64,000 nt of DNA from Minwuia sp. GTDB taxonomy: Bacteria; Pseudomonadota; Alphaproteobacteria; Minwuiales; Minwuiaceae. Both the position numbers and the translations under genes were made by a program. Positions 33,679 through 41,692 of this stretch are shown piece after piece (position 1 is the stretch's first letter; each line of letters starts with the position of its first letter). The stretch is from contig JARGNO010000007.1 in the NCBI GenBank assembly GCA_029213165.1, positions 41,274 to 105,273 on the forward strand, given 5' to 3'. Below the pieces are notes generated by a model. The model made no database searches. It worked only from the letters and a program-made list of their open reading frames with translations, and was not told where the DNA came from.

Positions 33679-34895
33679 CAGCTTGATTTTCTGCGTGATG
33701 ACAGCAGCAGATCGATTTCTCCAAGGACATTGTCGGTGGCTGTCCCTGTTGGTGGTGCGCCAAGCAGGTCAAGGCGTGGCGTGGGCCGGTCGCGCAGCAC
33801 ACGGATCAGGGTCTCGTCGAGCTCGGCGATCGTGTCGATGTTCTGTGTAAGGCCAAGTGATCCATAGGGAATGGCGTCGTCGGTGCTGTTGGTCACGACG
33901 GGCTTGCCAGCCAGCGCCGCCTCCATGCCGACCATGGAAAATTCGGTGAACAGGACATCCACCGCATGGATGACCGCATGGACGCTCTCCTGGCGGGGAC
34001 TGACATGAAAGCGGTGATCCAGTGGGCCGAAATCGATCTTCTGGTTTGGATGGCAGCGCAGGATCAGACGGAGGTCCGGATCGCGATCCAGCATCGACTT
34101 CAGAATGGCGAGCTTGTCCGGTATCGGTGCGATACGGGTATCGCCGGGGTTGACGGCTGGCAGGGTCCAGGCAATGACCGAATTGTCCTGCCATCCAAGT
34201 CTTTCGCGAAGCAACTGACCCGATGCTATCGTTTCGGCACTGACCAGCCTGTCGAATGCCGGATTGCCAACGACGGCAACGGATCCGGGGTCCCGACCCT
34301 TTTCGATCAGATGCCGGCGAACGGATTCGCCCAGCACCGTCACACGCGTGCCGAACGCATTGTCAGCCATCCATCGCCATTCGAACCCGAGAAACATGTC
34401 GCCAAGTGCAAGCGCCGGAATGCCGCGCTGGCCTGCAGCCAGAATCATTGACCGTTCTGCGCGGGGGGCGCTGGTGGTGACAACCAGATCCGGTTGCCAT
34501 TCGTCAATGGCACGTCCAACGGTCTGGATTGGAAGGAAGGCGGCCCTGCCATTTTCCGCATAGGTCGCGGCGGCACGCGCAGGCCCCAGGCTCGCTTCCA
34601 GTTCGGCGTAGTTCAGCCCCAGATATGCCTCCGACTCCTCTACGCTGACGAGCCCGCCATCCAGTCCCGCGGCAAGCCGTTTGCCATGGGCACGGGCAAT
34701 GTCATCGCCGGGTTGCAACAAATCCCTGAATCCAATGGTGTCAAAGCCCTCTGCGACCGCGACGGAATAGGCTGTCGTCAGGGCCAGGATACGGACATCG
34801 ATGTTCCCGCGCCGTCGCAGGGCACGCATCACAGGCATCTGCATGTTGATGTGACTTGCACCGTAGGATGCAAACAGGATGCGTGATTGCGTCAT
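33678..34895 (-). CDS. GT-B-type glycosyltransferase-like protein of the surface glycan island
   Basis: 405 residues; family not firmly recognised. N-terminal Rossmann-like strand RILFASYGASHINMQMPVMRAL resembles glycosyltransferases and UDP-sugar epimerases. In the C-terminal half, LRLILRCHPNQKIDF and LFTEFSMVGMEAALAGKPVVTNSTDD look like the donor-binding lobe of GT-B enzymes, capsule glycosyltransferases or CDP-glycerol transferases. No membrane helix is seen. It overlaps the flippase start by one base and so forms an operon with it, fitting transfer of a sugar, possibly the CMP-nonulosonate, to a lipid-linked acceptor. Acceptor and donor are inference only. Confidence 0.65.
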   Translation of the reverse strand: MTQSRILFASYGASHINMQMPVMRALRRRGNIDVRILALTTAYSVAVAEGFDTIGFRDLLQPGDDIARAHGKRLAAGLDGGLVSVEESEAYLGLNYAELEASLGPARAAATYAENGRAAFLPIQTVGRAIDEWQPDLVVTTSAPRAERSMILAAGQRGIPALALGDMFLGFEWRWMADNAFGTRVTVLGESVRRHLIEKGRDPGSVAVVGNPAFDRLVSAETIASGQLLRERLGWQDNSVIAWTLPAVNPGDTRIAPIPDKLAILKSMLDRDPDLRLILRCHPNQKIDFGPLDHRFHVSPRQESVHAVIHAVDVLFTEFSMVGMEAALAGKPVVTNSTDDAIPYGSLGLTQNIDTIAELDETLIRVLRDRPTPRLDLLGAPPTGTATDNVLGEIDLLLSSRRKSS

Positions 34896-34976
34896 CGCAT
34901 GTCATTTCCGGGATGGCTGCGTCTTGCTGAACGCCGGGGGTTGATTGCTATCGTCCGCCCGCCCGGCTGTCCATGG

Positions 34977-35945
34977 TCAGATCGAAGGAATGATTGATTC
35001 TCGTGCCGTCACAACCTTCTGATCACGTGCGGCGGCAAGGGCCGCGGTGATCAGATCCATCGTCCGCCGCGCCGCCGCCAGATCGGTTGCCACATCGGCA
35101 CCGGACAGCACGGACCGATGCATCGCGCGGATGGGACCGTCCTTGTCAGCCGCCAGTCCAATGGGCGCATCTGCATTCTTCCGGACAATTCCGGTCACCA
35201 GGTTCACTTCGTAGGTATTGTCGTCCGTATTGACGACAATGTGCCTTCGGCCGGTGCGGTCGAGATAGTTCAGTTCGACGGTCGCCGCGTGACAGCGGTC
35301 GAGGCGGCACAAGAGGGAAAAATGGTCGTCGGTCTGGATATCGAGGCTGCTGTCGTGTCCGCCCAGGGCGGCAACGCTCCGCCATTCCCCGAACAGCCAG
35401 TCAAGCATGTCCAGTTCGTGACTGAGGTCATTGAGCGCGCCACCACCGGCGTCGGCGACTGCCGATTCAGTCAGCCGATAGTCCTGCCCCGGTCGCCAGG
35501 TCGGCAGGTACTGGCCGACATAGGCCTGGACGCTGATGGCGGTCGCCCCGTCCAGTTCCTGTTTCAGCCACCTCATGGCAGGGTGAAAGCGCAACTGGTA
35601 TCCGACACGGACATTCCGGCCGATCAGGGAGTCATCGGGCTGGCCTGGGGCGCAAAGCGGCTTCTCCACCAGCATCGGACCCTTGAAGCCACCTTCCCGC
35701 AGGGCCGCCGCATCGGCGAGATGACGGGATGTTTCACTGGCCACCACGGCATAGTCACACGTGACTGAAGTGAGCGCCGCGTCAATCGTGCGGAACGCAC
35801 CCGTGGCGTGGCGGCTGACCACGCTGACGGCGAAGCCCATGTCCCGCAGGATGGCGGCATGACGCTTTCCGATGGAACCAGAACCGACAACCAGTGCGTT
35901 GCCCGGCGATTGTTGTTCCTGTCCTGTCATTTCGAGGCTACTCAT
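34977..35945 (-). CDS. Gfo/Idh/MocA-family oxidoreductase (PtmF-like candidate)
   Basis: 322 residues. NALVVGSGSIGKRHAAILRDMG (about 16-37) is the dinucleotide-binding motif, followed by YAVVASETSRHLADA and MLVEKPL, the conserved EKP lysine of the family. The C-terminal half has DAGGGALNDLSHELDMLDWLFGE, the usual GG..D..H..D substrate and active-site helix. The gene is divergent from an SDR with a 24-base gap. The same enzyme combination (Gfo/Idh oxidoreductase plus SDR) occurs as ptmF and ptmA in the Campylobacter legionaminic acid locus, where it helps supply the amino sugar. That role is by analogy of context only. Confidence 0.8.
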   Translation of the reverse strand: MSSLEMTGQEQQSPGNALVVGSGSIGKRHAAILRDMGFAVSVVSRHATGAFRTIDAALTSVTCDYAVVASETSRHLADAAALREGGFKGPMLVEKPLCAPGQPDDSLIGRNVRVGYQLRFHPAMRWLKQELDGATAISVQAYVGQYLPTWRPGQDYRLTESAVADAGGGALNDLSHELDMLDWLFGEWRSVAALGGHDSSLDIQTDDHFSLLCRLDRCHAATVELNYLDRTGRRHIVVNTDDNTYEVNLVTGIVRKNADAPIGLAADKDGPIRAMHRSVLSGADVATDLAAARRTMDLITAALAAARDQKVVTARESIIPSI

Positions 35946-35969
35946 GGATGTGGTTCAGTGGGGGTGTAG

Positions 35970-36752
35970 ATGATCCGGGAAATGATGTCGTTGCAAGGTC
36001 GGGTTGCCCTGATCACTGGTGGCGCCGGTCATATCGGGCGGTCCATGGGTGTGGCGCTGAATGACCTGGGCGCGCGGGTCATCCTGCTGGATCGTGATGA
36101 AACGGTACATCGGGTGGCCGCGTCACTGGACAATGCGGTTGGGGTGATCGCCGACCTCTCGGACGAACTCGCGCTGCGTGCATCCGTGGCTGCAGCGATT
36201 GATGGTGCGAACGGCGGACTGGATATCCTGATAAACAATGCAGCCTTCGTCGGCACCTCCGACCTGAGTGGCTGGGCCGAGCCCTTCGAGAACCAGACCA
36301 CCGACACCTGGCGGGCAGCGCTGGAAGTCAATCTGACCGCCGCGTTTGCCCTCTGCCAGCAGGTGACACCGGCGCTGCGTGCCTCCGGACACGGTACAAT
36401 CCTGAACATCGCTTCGATCTATGGTGCGCTGGGGCCGGACTGGTCGTTCTATGAAGGCACGTCGATGGCCAACCCCGCTGCCTATGCCGCGTCCAAGGGC
36501 GGCATGATCCAGATGACCCGCTGGCTTTCGACCACCCTGGCCCCGGACATCCGGGTCAATGCCATCTGCCCCGGTGGGGTGGCACGTGGACAGCCGAAGA
36601 GTTTCGTTGAACGGTATGAAGCACGGACTCCGTTGGGCCGTATGGCGAACGAGCAGGATATCGCCGGGGCTGCGGCATTCATGGTGACTGACGCCGCCCG
36701 CTATGTGACCGGTCAGGTGCTGATGGTTGACGGGGGCTTTTCCGCCTGGTGA
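35970..36752 (+). CDS. SDR family oxidoreductase (PtmA-like candidate)
   Basis: 260 residues; ATG 35970 with GGGGGTG upstream, an internal ATG at 35985 is possible. SDR motifs: TGGAGHIG (about 16), NNAAF (about 88), NIASIYGALGPDWSFYEGTSM, and the catalytic Tyr-Lys in PAAYAASKGG, ending QVLMVDGGFSAW. The SIYG...YEGTSMANPAAYAASKGG block is the pattern I associate with PtmA-type SDRs of nonulosonate loci. Divergent from the Gfo/Idh gene and followed 89 bases later by neuA, so the pair likely modifies a sugar before or during nonulosonate synthesis. Confidence 0.8.
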   Translation: MIREMMSLQGRVALITGGAGHIGRSMGVALNDLGARVILLDRDETVHRVAASLDNAVGVIADLSDELALRASVAAAIDGANGGLDILINNAAFVGTSDLSGWAEPFENQTTDTWRAALEVNLTAAFALCQQVTPALRASGHGTILNIASIYGALGPDWSFYEGTSMANPAAYAASKGGMIQMTRWLSTTLAPDIRVNAICPGGVARGQPKSFVERYEARTPLGRMANEQDIAGAAAFMVTDAARYVTGQVLMVDGGFSAW

Positions 36753-36841
36753 CCAGCGTTTGGTTGCGGCTGCCATTTGATCAGGATACGAACGGATCAA
36801 TGAGCGATACGGGGAGCAGTTCATAGCATGGGATCTGGCCG

Positions 36842-37543
36842 GTGATAGACGACCACAAGGTTCTGGCAGTGCTGTGCGGGCGGGGGGGGTCCAAGGGTCT
36901 GGTGCGCAAGAACGTGCTTGATCTTGGTGGCAAGCCGGTCATTGCGTGGTCTGTCGAAGCGGCAGCAAATTCAGCGCTGTTGGACCGATGCGTCGTATCC
37001 ACCGACGATCCCGAGATTGCTGATGCCGCGCGCGCGGCAGGTGGCGATGTGCCGTTCATGCGTCCGGCGGAACTGGCCACGGATACGGCTGCCGTGACCG
37101 AGGCGATGATCCATGTCGTCGAGAACCTGCCTGAGAAGTACGACATCATCGTCCTGCTGCATGCGACCTCGCCGTTCCGGACCGGAGGCGACATTGACGC
37201 GTGCATCCGGATGCTGGTGGAGACAGGGGCCGACACCTGTGTGACCTTCTCGGAGATGGTAAAGCCGCCCAGCTATATCATCCAGATTGATGACCGCCAT
37301 CGCATGAGGCCGCTGGAAGGGTCCGGCCTTTTGAAACGACGGCAGGAAACCGAGAAGCACTATCTCCCCAATGCCGCCGTCTACGCGGTATGGACACCGT
37401 TCCTGCTGGAACACCGCAAGGTCTATTCGGAAGATACCGCTGCACTCGTGACACCTCATGAGCGGGCGATCGATATCGATGGTCTGCTGGATCTGGAAAT
37501 CGCCCGGGGGCTGCTGACGCGACCCGGCTTTCCACCGAAGTAA
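36842..37543 (+). CDS. neuA: Acylneuraminate/nonulosonate cytidylyltransferase (NeuA family)
   Basis: 233 residues from a GTG at 36842; an overlapping upstream ATG is out of frame. VLAVLCGRGGSKGLVRKN (about 6-23) is the CTP-binding motif of CMP-NeuAc and CMP-Kdo synthetases. Then come GGKPVIAWSVEAA, VSTDDPEIADAA, LLHATSPFRTGGDIDACI and a C-terminal IDIDGLLDLEIARGLL, where the family has metal-binding Asp residues. It makes the CMP-activated sugar from CTP and the NeuB product. It stands apart from neuBC by 4.7 kb with genes on both strands between, so this is a split pathway cluster. Confidence 0.9.
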   Translation: MIDDHKVLAVLCGRGGSKGLVRKNVLDLGGKPVIAWSVEAAANSALLDRCVVSTDDPEIADAARAAGGDVPFMRPAELATDTAAVTEAMIHVVENLPEKYDIIVLLHATSPFRTGGDIDACIRMLVETGADTCVTFSEMVKPPSYIIQIDDRHRMRPLEGSGLLKRRQETEKHYLPNAAVYAVWTPFLLEHRKVYSEDTAALVTPHERAIDIDGLLDLEIARGLLTRPGFPPK

Positions 37544-37801
37544 TCGCCATTCGCGACACCTCGGCGCCTGACGCAGTCCGGTTCGGGTTTGCCAGACAGG
37601 ACGCAAGCCGTACGGGTGCAACTTGTGCTGACCGGTCATGGCATCGGCCTGTTCGACGTGCCGCCTGGCCTGCACCCGCCATCTGTTCCTGAAGGCGGTC
37701 GTGCGCCGTCGTCGGGGGATTCCGGCTCTCGGGGTCTTTTCGTTCCCGCGCGGTGACCGCCGTATCAAAGGTCACACGGCTGCACCTTCAGCTGATCTGG
37801 A

Positions 37802-39436
37802 TCAGTGCGTGCCTCCCGCACCGGTGACTTCCGCCACCGCATCCTGGCGCTCCGAGTCCTTGATTGCCGATTTCACCTTGTCGGCATCCCGCAGGAACGC
37901 ACCGGTCATGTTCTCCGACAGCAGGGTCGAAGGGGCACCGTCCGGGATCTGGTGATTCTTGCGCCAGATCTGCTCGTATTCATCGATGCGGCGGTAATTG
38001 AGCTGCAGCATCGCTTCCCTGAGGCCCAGCAGTTCGACCGCATTGAAGTTGTGGCTGATGACGGCGGAAATGCTGGAGGCATCGCCCAGGTCGAAGATGA
38101 AACGCTCCATGTTCCCGTCGTACTGGCCGCTGATGCGTTCGCGATAGGTCGTGAACCATTCCGAACCCGGATAGGGCGTGGCGAAATGGGGTCTCACCTG
38201 AATGCCCAGATCGTCCCAGGCGTTCATGTTCATGCGGATCGAATCGAAATCCTCGTTCGGGAAGCCGATGATCTGGTTCGGGACCGGGCGAATGCCTGCC
38301 TCCAGTGTCCAGAAGAAGCTGCGCAGGTTGGATTCACGCGTGGCGCCCTTGCCGATGGTCTTCAGCACATGCGGGGCAAATGATTCATAGCCATAGACCA
38401 GATGCGAACAACCGGCCTCCCGCATCGTCTTCAGCACGCCCTTTGTGCACAGGGTCGCGTGGCTGGTGCCGGACCAGTGGATGCCGGTCCACGTGCCATC
38501 ATCCTTCGCCTTCGGCGCGAAGCCGAGGTCGTGCCACTTGTTGCAGATGTCGTTCATCCAGGTGCGCCCGGAGAACTTGTCCATTGTCATCAGGTTCTCA
38601 TCCAGGAATCCGACGAAGTTGATGTTGAATTTGTCGTAGGCGTGCTTCACCAGGGCGCCGACATAATCCGGCGAGTGATAGCGGATGTCGCGCGTATAGG
38701 TGCCGGGCTGGTCGAAGGCGACGTTCAGGTCACCGTTCGCATCCTTCTCGTAGCGCATGTCGCCGGCGATGCCGAGGTGGTAGCAGAAGCGGCAGATCAG
38801 GGAGCAGCCGTAGCTGGCATTGATGTCCAGACGGCGGGACGCCAGCATCCCTTCCTCGGAGAACAGTGCCTGGCTGTTCTTGAAATAGACTTCCTCCAGC
38901 GGGAACAGTTCCCAAGCCGGAAACGGCAGGCTGTCCAGATCATGCATCAGCGGTCGCATCTGGGACATGATCAGTCCGCCGCCGGGCTTGCGCGAGACGG
39001 TGCCCTTGATGTCCCAGAACTCCCGGCCACCGCGATCGATCATGTCGCAGATCTCGGGGAAGGTGATGAAGCCTTCGCCGACGCAGCCGACATCGACCTG
39101 GGGAATCCATGACATCATCTCCCGCGGCAGGGATGTCAGCAGACCGCCGCCCATCACCTGCACCGCCTGGGGCGCATACTCCCGCGCGATCCGGGCAATA
39201 CGCTTCACCGACGCATAGGTCGTGGTGATGCCGCCATAGCCGATGATGTCCCAGTCGTCCGCAACGCAGACGGCCTTCGTCGTCTCGTCGCCCTGGCGCC
39301 AGGCATTCTCGTCATAGACCTGGACCAGATGCCCCTTCTCCATGGCGATGGCGGCAAGCAGCGCGATCCCGTAGGGCACGTGGCGGGGAACATCTTCCTC
39401 CCGGACCGTCGGATTGATCAGCAGGATCTTTGCCAT
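37802..39436 (-). CDS. B12-binding-domain radical SAM protein
   Basis: 544 residues. The N-terminal part (about 1-140) has a cobalamin-binding-like Rossmann fold (ILLINPTVREEDVPRHVPYGIALLAAIA, DIIGYGGITTTYASV, VMGGGLLTSLP, VGCVGEGFITFPEI), though the classic DxHxxG His motif is not evident. The radical SAM core starts at INASYGCSLICRFCYHLG with cluster cysteines C211, C215 and C218 (CxxxCxxC). The C-terminal 100 residues are helical. No substrate can be read. It lies 35 bases after the DUF115 gene in a minus-strand operon inside the nonulosonate island, so modification (for example methylation) of a sugar, lipid carrier or glycoprotein is possible, by inference. Confidence 0.85.
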   Translation of the reverse strand: MAKILLINPTVREEDVPRHVPYGIALLAAIAMEKGHLVQVYDENAWRQGDETTKAVCVADDWDIIGYGGITTTYASVKRIARIAREYAPQAVQVMGGGLLTSLPREMMSWIPQVDVGCVGEGFITFPEICDMIDRGGREFWDIKGTVSRKPGGGLIMSQMRPLMHDLDSLPFPAWELFPLEEVYFKNSQALFSEEGMLASRRLDINASYGCSLICRFCYHLGIAGDMRYEKDANGDLNVAFDQPGTYTRDIRYHSPDYVGALVKHAYDKFNINFVGFLDENLMTMDKFSGRTWMNDICNKWHDLGFAPKAKDDGTWTGIHWSGTSHATLCTKGVLKTMREAGCSHLVYGYESFAPHVLKTIGKGATRESNLRSFFWTLEAGIRPVPNQIIGFPNEDFDSIRMNMNAWDDLGIQVRPHFATPYPGSEWFTTYRERISGQYDGNMERFIFDLGDASSISAVISHNFNAVELLGLREAMLQLNYRRIDEYEQIWRKNHQIPDGAPSTLLSENMTGAFLRDADKVKSAIKDSERQDAVAEVTGAGGTH

Positions 39437-39471
39437 GAAAGTTGCCTCTTCTCTCGGGGATCAGGTGACGC

Positions 39472-40530
39472 CTAGGTGGTCGCGCCGTCGAGAAATTCTT
39501 CCAGCGATGCCCATTGGACATGGTCGCTGAACAGGGTGCCGCCGCCGCTGCAGTTGTATGTCCTGCAGTCGGCGTCTGCCGCCATCTCGATGAAGGCGGA
39601 GCGATACCAGTAGTACGCCGGATCAGTATAGTACCATTCATCGGTGTGCGGGTTGTAGATGTCGATATACAGCTCGCTGATGCGACTCTCGTCACCACCA
39701 ACCAGGTCACGTGCCTCGTAGTAATACTGCGTGTTCAGCAGTGGCGTATCGGCGTAATAGCCGAAGTCCATGCCGGTGACGGCCACGCGGCTCTTGTCCA
39801 GAACGGCGTGGGCGACCATCCAGCAGGCACCGCCGACATTGCCGCCGGCGTTCATGCAGGGCAGCCCGTTCTGGCGATGCAGTTCCATTGTCACGCTGCC
39901 GGGCGTGTCGGGGTCATCCAGCATCGGGTTGAACCAGAACACCTGCATCCCGATCTCATGCACCCGCTTCACCACATCGGGGGACGCCGTGGTGCCGAGC
40001 GCGATGCGGATGTCCTTGCCGTGTTCGGCCATCATCGCCAGCAGCTCGTTGTTCTTGGTCACCTCATCGGCGAAGCTCGGATCCTGCTCCTGGCGGCGGA
40101 AATAGTCATCTGCCTTCATCCGTGCCTGGTCGAGGTCCGGGTCACCGAACCACCGCACGATGCGCAGGGGGTGCGGATCGACGGACACCGCCACGGTCGG
40201 TATCAGCCCCTGGCGCAGGCAGTGGGAAATCGCGCTCTCCGTGCAGACAATGGCACCATTGAAGCCACTCTGCTTCAGTACTGGCACAGGATCGCGGCGG
40301 CGCAGGCTCGGTCCGGCTGCAATCACGACACCGCTGTCACCGGCACCCAGGCCCAACTCGTGCAGGTCACGCAGGGTCCGGCCCTGCTTCAAGTAGGGGG
40401 CGTTCTGCGCGATATTCTCCAGGCACATGTCCTGGGTCCGTGCCTCCGTCATCGCCGACATTTCCTGCTGCAGTTTCAGCAGCAGGCGACCGTCACGCTG
40501 TCCCGCAGGCTGGGAAGCGGGGCCGGTCAC
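39472..40530 (-). CDS. DUF115/MAF-like protein (6-hydroxymethylpterin pyrophosphokinase MptE-like fold)
   Basis: 352 residues from a GTG at 40530 that overlaps the upstream 56-codon gene as GTGA; an ATG at 40461 (MSAMTEARTQ) is an alternative. The core GVVIAAGPSLRRRDPVPVLKQSGFNGAIVCTESAISHCLRQGLIPTVAVSVDP (about 46-98; cited by position) is the DUF115/MptE-like signature shared with motility accessory factor (Maf) flagellin glycosyltransferases. Later segments include NAGGNVGGACWMVAHAVL and VAVTGMDFGYY. Maf proteins are usually over 600 residues and attach pseudaminate or legionaminate to flagellin; this protein is only the central domain. Its place beside neuA and a radical SAM gene supports a nonulosonate transfer role, but no flagellin gene is in the window. 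Confidence 0.82.
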   Translation of the reverse strand: MTGPASQPAGQRDGRLLLKLQQEMSAMTEARTQDMCLENIAQNAPYLKQGRTLRDLHELGLGAGDSGVVIAAGPSLRRRDPVPVLKQSGFNGAIVCTESAISHCLRQGLIPTVAVSVDPHPLRIVRWFGDPDLDQARMKADDYFRRQEQDPSFADEVTKNNELLAMMAEHGKDIRIALGTTASPDVVKRVHEIGMQVFWFNPMLDDPDTPGSVTMELHRQNGLPCMNAGGNVGGACWMVAHAVLDKSRVAVTGMDFGYYADTPLLNTQYYYEARDLVGGDESRISELYIDIYNPHTDEWYYTDPAYYWYRSAFIEMAADADCRTYNCSGGGTLFSDHVQWASLEEFLDGATT

Positions 40531-40697
40531 TTCTTGTCCGTGTCCCACATGACCTTCTTCTTGGACACGAAAGCGATGGAACCGCCGAGACGTTTCTTCG
40601 CCTCCATCTCGAACCGGTCTTCCAGGGTTTCCTCGGCCTGCTTGATCTCGACCTTGTCACGGGTCTTGAAATTGCCGCGCAGTACATCGTTCGACAT
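40527..40697 (-). CDS. 56-residue highly charged small protein upstream of the DUF115 gene
   Basis: Starts at ATG 40697, with AAAGG 9 bases upstream on the minus strand, and ends at TGA 40527-40529, overlapping the GTG of the DUF115 gene as GTGA. The product begins MSNDVLRGNFKTRDK, has an amphipathic Glu/Lys/Arg-rich helix (about 14-37, EIKQAEETLEDRFEMEAKK), a Gly-Gly turn, then SIAFVSKKKVMWDTDKK. About a quarter of residues are Lys or Arg and a similar share acidic. No family recognised. Good SD, stop-start coupling and a clean charged-helix composition support a real gene. It could be a partner or regulator of the DUF115 protein. Confidence 0.7.
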   Translation of the reverse strand: MSNDVLRGNFKTRDKVEIKQAEETLEDRFEMEAKKRLGGSIAFVSKKKVMWDTDKK

Positions 40698-40814
40698 GGG
40701 TTCTGACCTTTTTCAGTCGGCCCCTGGCGGGGCGATTCCTATACCAGAAGACATAGGATTTCTGCCGGTTCCTGTCCAGCAGATGCGCGTTCCGCTGGTG
40801 TCGCGGAATGGATT

Positions 40815-41387
40815 GTGGCACCCATCCGATCCATGAAACGCCTGTTCGACATCATTGTTGCCTCCCTGCTGTTGCTGTGCAGCCTGCCGCTGTTTCTGCC
40901 ACTGGCTGTCGTGATCCGGCTCGACAGCCCCGGATCACCCTTCTACCGCCAGATTCGCGTCGGTCGGGGCGGGCGGACCTTCGGGATGCTGAAATTCCGC
41001 TCCATGGTGGCGAATGCGGACCGGATCGGCGGTCATTCGACGGCGGCAGGTGACGCCCGGATCACGAAGGTCGGGCGTTTCATCCGCAAGACCAGCCTTG
41101 ATGAACTGCCGCAACTGCTGAACGTGCTCTCCGGCGACATGAGCCTTGTCGGCCCGCGCCCCGACGTTCCTGCGCAGCAGGCCGATTACACGCCGGACGA
41201 CTGGAAATTGCGCCACAGGGTGCGTCCAGGCGTCACTGGCCTGGCCCAGGCCCTGAAACGATCCACCGCCACCCCGGCGGAGCGTACGGAGATGGACCTG
41301 CGCTATGTCCGCGAACAGTCATTCTGGCTCGACCTGAAGATTCTCTGGTGGACCGCGCGACAGGTGATGACGAAGGGCGGCATCTGA
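40815..41387 (+). CDS. Monotopic phosphoglycosyl transferase (bacterial sugar transferase, PglC/WcaJ C-terminal type)
   Basis: 190 residues from GTG 40815; ATG 40833 ([10 protein letters not shown]) is an equally fair start and fits family convention. One N-terminal hydrophobic re-entrant helix (about 7-35, [28 protein letters not shown]) anchors it. The catalytic region has [22 protein letters not shown], then [24 protein letters not shown] with the essential Asp-Glu pair in LDELPQ. PglC-type enzymes transfer a phosphosugar from a UDP-sugar to undecaprenyl phosphate, starting a lipid-linked glycan. It closes the glycan island on the right and could start the unit that the flippase exports. 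Confidence 0.93.
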   Translation: MAPIRSMKRLFDIIVASLLLLCSLPLFLPLAVVIRLDSPGSPFYRQIRVGRGGRTFGMLKFRSMVANADRIGGHSTAAGDARITKVGRFIRKTSLDELPQLLNVLSGDMSLVGPRPDVPAQQADYTPDDWKLRHRVRPGVTGLAQALKRSTATPAERTEMDLRYVREQSFWLDLKILWWTARQVMTKGGI

Positions 41388-41396
41388 AACTCGCCG

Positions 41397-41690
41397 TCAG
41401 TCCGCTGCGCTCTCCACCACGGAGCGGTCGTGATAGAGCGCGCGGGCTTCGCTGGCCGGACCGCGCCTCTCACCCAGTGCCGCGATCTCGATCACCTTGA
41501 TCTCGCCGTTCCAGGGGATCGTCAGCACGTCACCGATCCTGAGCGGCTGACTGACCTTCCTGATGACCTGCCGGTTCAGGCGCATCCGGCTTCCCTTCAC
41601 CGCCCGGGCGGCCAGACTTCGGCTCTTGTAGAAACGCGCGTACCAGAGCCAGAGATCAATGCGGATCGAGCCTTGGGCGGGAGTTTCCAT
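41397..41690 (-). CDS. hslR: S4-domain RNA-binding protein (Hsp15-like)
   Basis: 97 residues from the ATG at 41690 (METPAQGSIRIDLWLWYARFYKSRSLA). A GTG at 41696 overlapping the upstream stop is an alternative. The S4 domain covers most of it (RIDLWLWYARFYKSRSLAARAVKGSRMRLN), with VIRKVSQPLRIGDVLTI. Hsp15 binds stalled 50S subunits with attached peptidyl-tRNA and helps recycling. It is read from the same mRNA as the SUV3-like helicase upstream, an arrangement I recall as common in alphaproteobacteria, and is convergent with the sugar transferase gene. Confidence 0.88.
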   Translation of the reverse strand: METPAQGSIRIDLWLWYARFYKSRSLAARAVKGSRMRLNRQVIRKVSQPLRIGDVLTIPWNGEIKVIEIAALGERRGPASEARALYHDRSVVESAAD

Positions 41691-41692
41691 GG

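Noticed and set aside
37544..37801. 258-bp spacer between neuA and the radical SAM gene, with short open frames on both strands
   Set aside because: No SD, no recognisable product and no insertion sequence trace; I see only intergenic DNA, possibly with 3' ends of both convergent genes.
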